Below are positions 10,401 through 24,581 of a DNA stretch of 64,000 bases, piece by piece (within the stretch, counting starts at the first letter, position 1; each line of letters starts with the position of its first letter). This DNA is from Castor canadensis (lineage: Eukaryota; Chordata; Mammalia; Rodentia; Castoridae), in NCBI RefSeq assembly GCF_047511655.1, contig NC_133401.1:11564001-11628000 (forward strand), given 5' to 3'. The notes beneath the pieces are model-generated. The model worked only from the letters and a program-made list of their open reading frames with translations. It was not told where the DNA came from and searched no databases. The position numbers were made by a program, and so were the translations under genes.

Positions 10401-13400
10401 GACTGCTAGCTGCCAAAGCTACAAGTAAATTAAATCTCTTTTCTCCACAAAGGAGCCAGGCCTGGTATTTTCTTACAGTAATGAAAAGCTAATACACTAC
10501 TCTAGAGTAGTAAGCCCTTATTTGATCCACCAGGTAACTACAGATACAAGAGTCAGTTTAGGACCAGCAAAACAACCATCCAGCCCAAACTTTGGGTAAT
10601 GAATTATAAACAAAATAAACAGTTGTAAGTTTAAGCCACCATGTTTTGGAGTGATTTTTAACATTGCAAAAGCTTACCTTGTAGGTAATGGTGAGCAATG
10701 ACACACCAGCGTCCTGGTATGCACTGCCCAGAACACATGACCCTGGAAATCATTTCCAGGAACTGATTTTCTCCACAGCCCTTTTTCTTTTGTAGCTACA
10801 TCTACTACCTGATGATTTCATCAGATCTTATGACCACAAAGCAGTGTCTGATCCTCAGTTGGACCCTGGCCCAGAGAGGAGTAATTATTATAGATGACTT
10901 TATTGGAACAACTGGTGAAGTCTGGATGAATTCTACATAGTACATAATAGTATTGAGTTGATGTTAATTTCCTGGTTTTGATCATTGTTCCCTGTGTTAT
11001 CTAAATGAATTTCCTTATCCTTTAGGGGTGGAATGGGGAGGCACAGGCACCTGTGGGAGTCCAGAGGAGGCAGCTGATCTAGCCTAGGGGGTACTGGACA
11101 ACTTCCTGCAGATGGTGAGACCTGAAGGAAGGAGCAGAAATTTGGCTCCTCTTGCAAGTGTAATAAATAAGCACCACTTGACAAATAGCCTTGGGCTTGC
11201 TTCTCTATGGCACAATGTCTTTATTTGTAACGTGGGGAAAATATCAATAGCACCTATCTGATAGGATTATTGCAATTATTAAAGGACTTCACATCTTAGG
11301 ACTTCACATCTTAACAAACTTGATGCATAGAAAGATCTCAAAACAGCATTAACAAGAATAACTCAACTATTAAATTTCAAATCATATTATTGAATGATGA
11401 TTAGCTGACTATCTCATTACACTATTTTGAATTGTTATTCTTTTCATTATTATTGGTTGAGATGGGATCTTACGTGTGGGTTGGCTTCTAACCTCAATCC
11501 TCCCAATTCACACCTCTGGAGTAACCAGGATTACAGGTGTGAGCTACCATGCCTGACTTGCTATTTTTTTTACTGACTGCTATGATCTGAAGGGCAAAGG
11601 CCCATTGCTCAGTGGGCATGGGTTGTACTTGGTTCTCAGATACCTATGGCACCAGGATGTTGATTAAATCATTCTACAGGTGAAGAAAAATGTGATTCAG
11701 GAAAGGAGTGTAGTAGGATAAGTATTGGCTTCCCTAAAGACATCTAGTCCCAATCTTTGGAACCAGTAAATGCTACCTTATATGGAAAAAGAGTGTTTGC
11801 AGATGTGACCAAATTAAAGATCTTGAGATGGAGAATTTATCCAGGATTATCTGGGTAGCTCCTAAATCCAATCACATGTATCCTCATGAGAGGAAGGTAA
11901 AGGGAGATTTTATGACACGCACACAGAAGAGGAGGCAGAGATTGGAGTGGTGGGGCCACAACCCAAGGAATGCCAATGACTACCAGCAGGTGATTCAGTG
12001 CCACCCTACTAACACCTTGATTTCTGATCTCTGCCCTCAACAACAGTGGGATAATTAATTCCTCTTGTTTTTAGCAAGGATGATTTATTATAGCAATCAT
12101 GGGAAACTAATACAGGGAGGTTACCCACATCGAGTCACACAGCTGGGAAATGGTGGTGGCTCTCCTAACCTCCTTGAGCAGAAGCTTAGAGCACAGAAGC
12201 TCTAAGTTACCCTCAAGCTCCTCCACCTACCCCTACCCACTTTAAGCCCCCGCTCACCGGCAAGTATCGGCCATTATGGGAACAGCCACAGTCTTGGGCA
12301 GGAATGCAGACACCCTGGGAGAACAGGAAGCGGTCGTCGCACTCACAGCCCTCAAAGCAGAGGGCAGTGCAGCCAGTGAGGCCGGAGAGAGCTGCACAGG
12401 AGCTCTGGCAGGAGTGTGTGCAGATGGAGTAGTGGCTGTGGACAGGACACTGGAGAGCTGCAGAGAGATGAGGCAGAGAAGGGAGGGTGGGTCACATCTC
12501 CAGGAAAACTCTGGATAAATGATGGAACCTACTGCACACCCAGGTCTGGGGTAGATGGTTGTTATCATTTGGACATGAAGCCCAAGAAGGGCTTCTTTTT
12601 AGGGCTGTTCTCCAACTGGTGGATCCAATCATGGAGAGGTGAGGCCCACAGGGTTCTGACTTTTTCTTTTCTTGAAGTACTGGGGCTTGAACTCAGGGCC
12701 TACACCTTGAGCCACACCACCAGCCCTTTTTCTGTGTGTTACGTATTTTTGAGATAGGGTCTCATGAACCATTTGCCCAGGCGGGCTTTAAACCATGATC
12801 CTCCTGATCTCTGCCTCCTGAGTAGCTAGAATTACAAGCATGAGCCACCAGTGCCCTGCATGTTCTAACCTTTTCAATGGATTAGTTCATTGGTGGATTC
12901 AAAATTAGAATGGCGTATTGGGAGGTGGTACAAACTTTGGAGGTGGGACCTAGTTGGAGTAAGTAGGTCACTGGGAACATGTTCTTGTCCTGGCCTCTTC
13001 CCATCTCTCTTTGCTTCCTGGCCAGCATGAGATGAATAGGTCTACTCCACTATGCCCTCTCTACCATGATGCTCTGCCTCACCACAGGTCCACAGCAATG
13101 TGGCCAAGGTTTCACATGGACTAAACCATGAACCAAAATAAATCTTCCCTTCTAAGACTTTTAAAAAATCAGATATTTTGTCTCAGCAATGAAAAACTAA
13201 CACAGAAAATTGGTACTAAGAACCGAGGTCATTGCTATGACAATGTTGTGTGGTTCACATAGCTTTAGAACTGGTGTGGGGAGGAGTTTGGGAAGATCTA
13301 GAGAAGTGAGCTAGAGGACTCCTTGAGTGTTATAAGCAGAGCTTCGTTGGCATTTCCAGTGAGAACTCAGAAGACTAAAAGGCCAATAGGAATTTGGACA

Positions 13401-16400
13401 GTAGAGGCTGTGCTCATTTCAGAAGGAAATGAAGACAAGTATTGGATCCAGACACTTTGAACAAATTTTTCCTCCTTTCAAATTGCTTCTCTCAAGTATT
13501 TGTCACAGTGACAAAAAGATGACTACCGCAGTGTTGCAGAGGACATGAGTTATGAACACAGCCCTGAACCCTGTCCAACTGAGCTCATCTCCAGTGGAAC
13601 AAATATTAACAGTCCAAAGTAACCATGCTGCACTGGAGATGAACACAGTTTGGACCAAGATGTGGAGTTACAGATGGAGGTAAAGACTGGGACAGGAGAG
13701 AAAAAAAGAGGAACCAGGAAAACACCCAGGGTAAGACCATGGGCTCTCACTAAGTAATTGGTGTGGCTGTCCTGAGATGGTCACTGGGGTAGGGAAGGAA
13801 GAATCAGGTTTGGGGACAAATGGCTGATTTCTCTGGGAACACAGCAGGTGTTAGGTACGTAAGGACAATAAAAGGAAGGGTATCCAGGAGGCCCTGGACC
13901 CTTGGGGCTTGGAGTCAGGAGTTCAGATCTTGCAACAGTCAGTGTCCACCGTCAGCACTGGGACAACTCCAAGGTCATAGGGGTGGATGATGGTCCAGGA
14001 TGGTCCAGTCCTGAGGAGACTGAAAGAGAAATAACTCTGCCCTGATGTATAAGGGGCCACTGCCTTGTGTTGGAGAGCCTGAGGGGGCATGTCCCTGCCC
14101 TGGGGATCTGAAGGAGAGGTGCTGTGCTGGATTGGTGGGTCTAATGGCTATAGCCTTGTGTCCAGGCATGCAAGGGGATACGGTCTTGGGGGTTGCAGTG
14201 AGACACAAACTCAGGATTTTGTGTGGACTTCCAATGTACCCAACCTCCTCTCAGGATAGAAATCTCCTCTCACCATAGAATGAGCTGGGTAGAACCTTAG
14301 GGAAGAAAGGAAGGGGTGTGAGGTTTGGAGAGCATGGGCTACCAAAAGGAATGTGAGAAAGCAGAGTCAGAGAAGAAGGAGAGAGAACAAAGGAAACACC
14401 ACGCTGTGGAAAGGCCCAAAGAAGCCCTGTGACAGGCAGGGACTGCTCCTGAGTGACAGAGTGAGATCAGGTCAGGTGTCCTCTGAGGGACTCACAGACA
14501 CTTACGGCAGAAGCTGTCTGTCCTCCAGGAATTCACAGTGGCACCAGATGCCTGACAGTCTGCTGTATAGGTTGCCAGGCTGCGACAGAGGAAGGCTTTG
14601 TCACCCTTATTGGCACACAGGTCGTACACACATTGGCGGAAGTATTCAGAGGGACTCAACACATTGTGACAGGACGCGAAGGGGCCTTTGGAGTCAAGGA
14701 GCTGCCCACAGGCCTCGCTGCTCTCATATGATTTTGTCTCCTCTGCCAAGCACACGGGACAGCCTTGGGACCCACAGCCCTCACTGCAGCCCTGGGAGGA
14801 GCTTGGCACCCGCCACTCAGCTCCAAAGGCCTCCGCGCTGGAGGCCACTGTGCCATCGGGCAGCACAAAGTCGTCAGTCCAGTTGCCGTTGAAGTTTCCA
14901 CAGAGGCCACAGACACGTCCATGGAAGGGGCTAGGGATAGACATGAGGATATGGGCATCACCATCAAAGAGAAGCCGCAGTCTTTTGGTTGTCTGCAGAA
15001 TCATGTTCCGGCCTTCTGCAGTCACACGCACATTGCCCACAGCCACAGGCAGGGTCACAGCCTCACCGTCCACGGTGACCTGGGTAGAAGGCTCAGGTAA
15101 GTTGGGAATCACAGAACCTCAGGTAATGCTGTGCCGCCCCCAGCAGGAAGCTTTGTCCATCTTTAGGAGAGATGCCTGAAGAGCAGAGCCCAGGGCAGAG
15201 TTGGGTCCTTCTGAATTCTATTTGGGTGGGATCAGGTTAAAATACCAGGATGGAGCCATTATCCCCACCCCTAACCCTCTAGGGTAGGTCTGTGTCTCCC
15301 TCTGAACCCTCAGATTGGGCAAGGTCCCCCTCAGATCCTACAGGTTGGGGCCTGGATAGAGATGTGTCCCCTCAGAACCCCAGGGCGGGTTCATGTCCAC
15401 TCACCTGTGGTCCTTTAGCCAAGCTCACAACCTGGTCTGCCACAGTAACCAGCACACGTTGGGATTCACCAGCCTCATCTTTCTCAAGCACGATGGAAAA
15501 GTCCTCATCTCCAGGTTTTGAGTCACAGACTTGGGCCAAGACATAGGAGCAGGTGCCATGCAGGTCATAGACACGTCCATCAAGGGTGACGTAATGGATG
15601 CCTCCGCTGACCAGGCAACGGCCACAACCCGTGGGATAGCAGGCCTGGGTGCCGTCCTCTACCCGGCACTCCTCATAGGCTCCACAGTCTCCACCCTCCT
15701 GGCAGCTGACCTCACCACCTGATCCACACTCACAGAGCCGCTCACACTCAGGGCCAGGGTAGAAGGTTGCACCCAACTGGTAGTAGCGGTCATTGTGGAG
15801 GCAGCCACACTGGCCCACAGGCACACAGGTGTCACCACTGAGCACAAAGCCAGCATCACAGACACAGCCTTCTCGGCAGGTTGGCTCACAGCCCTCGGGT
15901 GCAGAGAGGGTTGGGCAGCTCACGGGGCAGGAGTCACCACAAAGCTCATAATGACTGTTGGCAGGGCACTGGATGGCTGTGGAGACACAACAGGTATCAG
16001 GCACGTGCAAGGATAGGAATGAGGGGAGCCCCCTAGTAGGAGACCCTGTCTTGGACAAACTGGGCACCTTTGGCAGAGTACCAGGTTGTAATAATTCAGA
16101 ACATCTGGTGAGGTGGCTTGGAGGGAAGGAGGGAATTCAGTATGGGATCTCGGGTGTGTGTGTGTGTGTGTTTGTGGAAGACATGACCAAGTCTCTCTGA
16201 CCAGGGTGTGTATTAACCTAACAAAGAACTTCTAAAGATTAAGTGACTCTGACCACATGCCTCTGAATAGAATAGCAAAATTAGAACTAACCATGGCTAT
16301 CTCAGGGTGTGACTGTCACTGGGAACAGATGTATCTGGGGGACCAGTCAGCCTGAGTGTATTATCTGGCTGTGGTGACTGACATGACCTGGAACACCTGC

Positions 16401-19400
16401 TAATCTCTCTGATACAGTCTGTTTCAGGCTGTGACTCTGACAATGTGTGACTGATTGGGTGATGCTAACAGAGAAACTTGATTCAGCAGATGTACCTGAA
16501 GCGAACTGCCCAGGACTATGTGTGCAAATCTCTGTGAATATGCCTGGGGCCAACTGATTTCAACTGAGTGTGTCTGATCAGTATGTAATCTATCCAGATA
16601 CTACAGGTATGTGGCCAGTTGTGTATGACCAGTTGTATTCCAATGTGTGACAATTGAGGGGCATTTGAATAGGTGTGGCTCACTCTTTCTGACCAGTGGT
16701 TCCTTGCTGTGGGACTTTGACCGGGTCAACCGCCAACTCTTTCTCACTAAGAGTTGCACCTCTTTCTCACTAATTTATGCACCTGAATGCATAAATTCCC
16801 AGAGTGGACTGAACCCAGCGTTTCTGATCAGGTGTGTCTAACTGGGTCCCTCTCATTGGGTGACCTGACTTGGTGGATTTCAGTATGTGGATACTGAAGG
16901 TGCCTCTCTGACAAGTGATAACCTGCTCAGGTGAAGGAGGATGGGCCCTGAGCTCCAGGTAAGCAGGAAGTCTATTGTCTTAATATAGTGGGAGGCAAGA
17001 TGAGCCTCCCACTATATTAATCATGCATGGATCAATACTCACGACAGAAATCTGGCCGCCTCCACTCCTCCAGCTGGGCTCCAGCTGCCTGACAGGCTGC
17101 CACATAGGTAGCCACGGCTGGACAGAGACCTCCTGGATGGCCTTGAGCCTGGCAAGCATCCAACAAGCAAGCCTCGAAGTACTGCGCCGGTGGCAAGAAG
17201 CTGTGACAGGGTGCCAGTGGACCATCGAGGGCTGAGATCACGCCGCAGGCGTCGGGGCCACGGTAGGGTTCCTGTTGCTCAGGAGTGCATGCCTCTGGGC
17301 ATGGCCCGGGTACACACTCCCCGCAGCCTGCCTTACCGCCCACCTGCCAGCCGGCTGGGTTCCCTTCCACCGCTGCCAGGTCATCTGCAGGGTTTTTGTT
17401 GTAGTTCCCGCACAGGCCACAGAGGGCGCCCGCGTACGCTGCTGGCACGCGTAGGCGCACGAAGCTGTCCCCGTCAAAAAGCAGCGAGAGCCCAAAGTCT
17501 GTGGTCACCACCACGTCAGAGCCGCTCAGGTACGCGTGCAAGCGCGAGTCCAGCTGGAAGGGCAGATCCACGAACTCGCCGTCCACCTGCGGGAGTCGGG
17601 GAGTAGGGGACGGTGAGCGGCGCCTATACAAGTTCCAACCTTGTCTCCACCACCCACTAACTATGGGATCCTAAGCACATGACCTCTCCTGTTATAACAA
17701 TAATTTTGGCTGAAGATATGGCTCAAGAGGTAGAGGGCCTGCCTGGCAAGCACAAGTCCCTGAGTTCAAACCCCAGACCACACACACACACACACAAATT
17801 AATAACAGAGCATCTGTAGACAGTGTCATTGGCCCCACCCTATTCTGAAGCAGGTACTTGAGGAAGATGATTTTACAGAGGAGTAAACCAAGGCTCAGAA
17901 ATGCAGAAGGGGAAGGGGACAGGGGATGGAAATATAATGGAGGGGGTAGACTTGTCCAAAGTATACCATATGCATGTATGTAATTAGCACAATGAAATCC
18001 TGTCATGTTATTAACGTATGATAATTCAAAATTAAAGTTTTTAAAAATAAAGAAATGCAGAAGTCACCGCTCCAAGCCTTCCTGCTTCTAGGCCTATAAT
18101 CTGAACTCCCTGCTAAACTATGAAAGGGGCAGGACCCATCCCTTACTGCCTCCCGCTCCCTGGGAACATCTGCTTCTGCCTGGTGCACACTCTCCTCACC
18201 TGTAGCTTCCGGGGCCAGCTGGCACTGAGAGTCAGGCTGTGGCTGTAGACATGCAGCGTGACACTGCGGGTGTAACTGACAGCCTGGCTGCCTCGGTGCT
18301 CGTTGACTACAGTGACATTGAAGTCCTCAGTCCCAGAGGGTGGTGCATTGCAGGGAGCACTCAGCAGATACTCACAGGTGCCTTGGAAGTCGAATTTATG
18401 CCCATCCAGGGTGACATAATGGGGGTCACCCCAGGCCTGGCACTCAACTGTGCTGGTGGGTTGGCAGCCGTACTGGCCAGAGGACAGCAAGGCACATTCT
18501 TCACCTACCCTGCAGCTGGCAGATGAGCAGACAAGAGAGCCACCACCAGACCCACAATGGCACCTCTGGGAACAGGTGGCGTCGGTCCAGAACTCACTGC
18601 CTGCCTCATAGTAGATATTATTGGCCCAGCAGCCACAGCCACCATCCAGGGGTACGCAGCGATCAACACTCAACACGAAGCCCTCGTCACACTGGCAGCC
18701 CTCGAGGCAGGGGCCCTCACATATAGCTGGTGTCATGAGGGGTGCTGGGGGTGGGCAGCTGGCTGGGCAGGGTGGGCCACAGAGCTCATAGTGGCTGTTG
18801 TCAGGGCAGGACACCTCTGTGGGTAGATGAAGGAATGAGAAAGACAAAGAATGGTGTTGAGTGGGGTCCAGGAGGAGACAGAGACTGAGAGAGATAGAGC
18901 AAGAAAACATAGACAGAGAAGGATACAGACAGAGAGGCAGAGACCCAAACAGTGACAAATAAGAGGTAGAGAATAAATAAGAAACAGAGAGACATAATCA
19001 AAAAGAAACAAATCAAGAAGTGCCAAGAGACACAGACAAAAAAGTAGAAAGAGCCAGGCACTGGTGGCTCACGCCTATAATCCTAGCTACTCAGGAGACA
19101 GAAATCAAGGGGATCGCATTTAGAAGCCAGATTGGGCAAATCGTTTGAGAGACCCTATCTTGAAAAAACCCATCAGGAAAAAGGGCTGGTAGAGTGATTC
19201 AAGGTGTAGGCCCTGAGTTCAAACCCCAGTACAGATTAAAAAAAAAAAAGCAGAAAGACCCAAAAGGACTGGAGTGGAACCAAACAAGCCAGACACAGAT
19301 GAGACTGCAGCCCCCAGCCCTAGCTCTGCTCCCCAACACTCACCACAGCCAGCCTGTGTCCTCCAGTCCTTGATGACAATGCCAGCAGCCTGGCAGGCAG

Positions 19401-20158
19401 CAGCATAGGAAGCCAGTGCTTGGCAAAGTATGTCTCGGGCCCCACCACCCAAACAGACATCCAGGACACAGCCTTTGAAGAAGTCTTCAGGTGGCACTTG
19501 GGTGTGGCACGTGGCGAAGGGGCCACCTATGCTAGTAGGGTCCAGAGGTCCACAGAAGCCGGGACCCTCATACTCTTCTATTTTGTCCTCAGGACATGTT
19601 GGGCAGGACCCCTGACATTCATCCCAGCAAAATGGGTCCCATTCTGGAACTCGCCAGCTGCCACCCCAGATGGGTATTGAAGGAGCCAGTGTGCCATTAG
19701 GGAAGATGCGGTCATTTTGGGGGTTTTGGTCCATGTTTCCACAGAGCCCGCACACGACACCATAGTAGCTACTGGGAAGGGTCACCTCTACTTGCCAATT
19801 CCAGTCATAGGTGACTTGAAGCCCAAAATCAGTTATCAGCACAGCCTTTGATGCACCATGGGTCACTAAAATACGCCCACCAGCAATGGAGACAGGCAAG
19901 GCTGTCAGCACACCGTTCACCTGATGGAAAGATGGAGGCAAACATTGTTCTGTGAGGTGGGGTGGCCCCAGCTCTGGCCCCTGTCTCCCTCCTCCCTCAT
20001 CCTGCCAGGGGCCAGGAGTTGCCTAGGCATTCTGCACAATTGACAGTTTTATAGTCATTGTACAAACATTATGAACATCTGGTCTCATCCAGGCCCTGGG
20101 GACAAGATTTCACATCTGATTCTTTTTTGGTTCTCTCTCTTGATCTTGATCTCCCTCC

Positions 20159-20215
<57 letters not shown>

Positions 20216-23200
20216 CTCCCTCTCTCTTTACCTCTATCTCCCTTTCTAGAACATTCCCTCTCTTTGCACTCTCTCTCTCCATCTGTCTCTTTCTTTCTGC
20301 CTCATGCCTGCACCTCTCCAGATGTTCCCTTACTCACATATGCTCATCTGGGTCAGACTCTGAACTGAGTCCTTAACTTATACCACCTTGCTGTGGGATG
20401 TGGGTTTGCTACCATACCCATCTCAAAGATGAGGACACTGAGGCCCATGGAGTTAAATCACTTTGCCTAACATCACAGAGTTCATACAGAGGAGGGCCTG
20501 GATTCAAATGCAGGTCTAAACAAATCAGCAAATGCTGATGGCTACTCAACGCCGTTTAGCAAAGGCCTAGGCTTCATTCCCAGGAAAAGGTTGATGGTTT
20601 GCTGTAATTATTGTTTCTGTTGCCATGTAGTTTCAGACCTAGGTGAAGGAGACCTTTGAGCTCATGACTGTGACTGTTGGGGTGCTTGGAGGACCATCCT
20701 GCTAAAACTTACCCGGACTTTTCCGACCTCATTTTTGTGGATGGAGATGTTGGTACCAAGGACAGATACGGTGACCTCCTTCGCATAGGACACAGCAGGG
20801 TTGCCCCGATTCTCATTCTTCGTGGTGATAGAGAAGGATGGCAGGCCCTTGGCACTGACCCCTGGGCAGTCAGTTGTGGCCAGCACATAGTTGCAGGTGC
20901 CCTGGAAGTCAAAGGCCCAGCCATCGAAGGACACATAGTGAGGGTCTCCCCACAGCCAGCATGTAGAACTATAGTTGGGCACACACACGCCCTGGCCATC
21001 TTGGTCTTTGCATGTCTCCTGCGGCCGGCAGGCTACACCATGGCATGGATCTAGGGGAAGAGAAGAGAGGACCTTGAGAGGCTGCTCCTCAGCACCTGCC
21101 CCCATCTATGTCAGGACTATTGGCTCTGAAGATTGTCTCAGGTGAGACCAGATCTCAGGGCTGTTATACATGATACCAGGGTCCTCACATCTAATACCCA
21201 GACCCAGTAGTTTGCTGTGTCCAAGACCAGGCTCTGGGAGTCCCCCAAGTCTGACACTCAGTCCTATGGTGGACAGTGTCTACAGTCCAGGTGTCATAGG
21301 ATCCTATACTGAGACTCAGGTCCTGGATGTCCTTGCTACCAGGTCTCAGGCCCTAAGGTCCCTTCCTCCAAGACCCAGGCCCTGCAGTTTTGTGTCTGAG
21401 ATGCACGTCCTTTGCAATAGGGGACCAAAGTTGAGACTTGCACTCCATGGGTCCCTGGGTCTGAGATGTCAGTCCTAAGAGCATCTATGTGTGAGACCCC
21501 AGCCCCAGGTTCCTCTATGCTTGAAAGCCCAGCCCCCTGGTCTCATTCCCTAGACTAGGGTTCTGGGAGATTTCTTGGTGAGAAGCTAGTGCCAGAGGTC
21601 CCAACATTTCATGACCTAGTCCTCGGTCCCCATATCTGAGTCTCATGGCCACCATGAGCAGTTATTGTGCCCAGCAATAGGAGTCTCATTTGTAAGGCCC
21701 TGCCCTAGAGGGCTTCTGTGTCCAAGGCCCCATGCTAGTGTATCTGTGACTCCAGCTTTTGAAACCCCAAGTGTCTAGGAAACCAGCTGTCAAACGTTGG
21801 GCTCTGTTCCCTGTGCCCTTCCCACCAGGAATCCAGCTGCACAGCTAAACGTTGCCGGTAGGGGGTGCTGAAGTCACTCCAGGAAGGAAGGCCCCTCTCC
21901 CTGCTCTGCATACAACCTGATGTGCAATCCCAGCTCCTGTTTGTGGCATGTGGGACTCAGGCTCAGTGGTCTCCACACACAGGAGCTTCCCAGCTACTCA
22001 CCTGAGTGTCCCAGCAGGACAGCTTCTCACTAGGTTTTTCCATCCCCTCAGTGGGGGTTTCATTCCTGCAGGATTCTGTGCCACCCAGGGGGCTACAGCA
22101 GTGCCCTCTTCAATGAGCTCAGAGGCAGCCTTGGGGTGGGGCCCTTCCTAATTCCTGCTTTCCTTGTATGTTTGGTGTTAGCCATAAAGGGGAGTTACTC
22201 CCTATGCCTGCTGGGATTGTATTCCTTAGTGCTCCCTTTACTCTCTAATAGTTAACCCTCCGGTAGTAGTACTTTTTTTTTTTTTCCAGTGCTGCAGAAC
22301 CCAGGGCCTTGCATGTGCTTAATCAAATACATGAATGCAAGCTTAATCTTATTCCTATTCACAGAACAGTGTGGTGTCTGTCTCCTGGCTGGACCCTGAC
22401 CAATGTAGACAAATCCTGGGCACCCTGATATTCCTGTCATCAACCCTGATGTTTTATCCCCTTATTCTTACTCATTGCCGGGTGGGGGGAGGTCTCTGCA
22501 TATCACCCTAAGAAGCCAGCTCAGGTGGGGCTCTATGTTCCAGATTTAGACTGGGGATCTTCTGAAACTGTACCCCTAGAAATCCTCCACTTGAAGGGGT
22601 CCCCATAGCCAAGGTCCTGACATGTTGGGATCTCTGCAACAGACCTGGGAGCTTTTGCCTGAGACCTTAGAGCTCTGCTTCCTGCCCATATTATCCCAGG
22701 AACCCATGTCTCTTGGTACTGGTGTCTGAAGCCCAAAGCCTAATCCCACGAGCCAGTGGCCAATAACTGCCAGTTGCCTGGTTTTGGAAAGAAGGCTTTC
22801 TTGGAGCTACACCCCTTACTTACATAGTCTGTGGCTCCTTTCAGGCCACAATGGCAGAAGTGAGCAGTTGTGGCAGTCTGTATGGCCTACAAGCTTATTT
22901 TCTTTTTAGTGGTCCTGAAGTTTGAACTCAGGACCTCACACTTGCTAGACAGGCACTCTATCACTTGAGCTGCTTCACCAGCCCATGCAAGCTTAATCTT
23001 ATTCTTTCTCTTTCTCTATCTCTCTCTCCCTCACCCTCCCTCCCTCCTTCCCTTCCTTCCTTTGGAAGTACTGGGGTTTGAACTCAGGGCCTCATGCTTT
23101 CTAGCCAGGTGTTATACCACTTGAGCCATGCCCCAGCCCTATTCCTCCCTTATTCCAAGTGCCTCTGACATCTGCCCTGGTAAACTTGCCCCGCTCCCCA

Positions 23201-24545
23201 TAGCCTGGACTCTCCCCTAAGGGTCCTGACTCCCAGACTGAATGATCTCTACCCTTGGCTCTGAGAAACCCTGTGAGATCTGATACCTCAGTCCTTAGCC
23301 CTGTGTACCTCCCGTCATGAACCTACCATGAAGTCAGACCACCCTCAGCTCTCAGTTCCCTGTCCTCTGATCCCAACCACACCAGCCCAGCCCCACACAC
23401 CCTAGTACCTTTGGTAACGCAGCTCAGGACACCTCCTGAGGGCTCGCACACCTGGCCCGGCTTGCAGCTGTGATCCTGGCACACCATGCCCTTGCTTGCA
23501 TGGCACGCACACTGCTGCTGACAGCTGTCAATGAGGACCGTCTGCTCCGGCTGTGGAGACAGAGGGCATGCCCGTCAGACATCCCATGGGTGGAAGATGG
23601 CTCTGGAATCTCTAGTGTTTCAGGCAGAGAGGACCAGTAGGCACGAAAGGAGAAGCTCTCAGTGGGGTGGTCCCTTGTCAGCGAAACTGAGGCACAGCAT
23701 GGCTTTGGGCCTAGTTTACTCATTTATTCATTCACTCATTCATTCATTCCCAAATACTCCCTATATGGCTGCTGTGTAGGAGAAAGAGTGCAGGAGCAAG
23801 GTAGGGCAAAGACTCGGGTTTGAGCCTGGCTCTGCCACTTCTGAAATGCATGCCTCTGGACAATGTCACTTAACCTCTTTATCGCCTCAGTTTCCTCATC
23901 TGTAAGTTACAGATAACCACAGCACTGACCTAAGAAAATATAACTGAGTGAATGATATGTGTAAAGCACAGGTGGAAAGGGGGTGGTGGTAACGGATGGA
24001 ATCAGATTGGGAAAATACTGATTATTTTTGAAGCTAAGTGGAGAGCAGGCAGAAGGAAATTCATCCACTATTCTCAACTGCTGCATGCTTGAACATTTTC
24101 ATGCTGGGTGCAGTGGTTCACGCTTGTAATTCTAGCTACTTGGAAGGCTGAGATCGGGAGGATCAAGGTTTGAGGTCAGCCCACGCAAATAGATCATAAG
24201 ACTCTGTCTCCAAAATAACCAAAGCAAACTGGACTGGAGGTGTGGCTCAAGGGGTAGAGCGCCTGCTTTGCAAGTGTGATGCTGTGAGTTCAAATTCCAG
24301 TCCCGCAAAAAGAAAATTTTCATAGTAAGTCACCTATATGGATATGTAAATATATGTAGTGCGTGCACAGCAGGCACCATCCACTTCTCTGCTGTCATTC
24401 CTGTCAGCATTCGTGTGAGAACAACAAAGGGTTGTGAGGGTCTTGCCCCCTCAGAGAACTCTTCTTTTTTTTTTTTTTGGCAGTACTGGGGGTGCCTCAT
24501 ACTTGCTAGACAGGTGCTCTACCACTTGAGCCACTCCACCAGCTA

Positions 24546-24581
<36 letters not shown>

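Noticed and set aside
14353..15179. Long plus-strand open frames (up to 179 codons) opposite the VWD6 exon
   Set aside because: They are shadows of the minus-strand FCGBP coding exon; none shows a domain, and the minus strand matches FCGBP with proper splice sites.
20058..20376. Open frames rich in Ser-Leu or Arg-Glu
   Set aside because: They are translations of the (TC)n microsatellite on the two strands.
21110..21800. A CRISPR-like array
   Set aside because: Repeats are diverged, spacing is irregular and the sequence is a mammalian intron.
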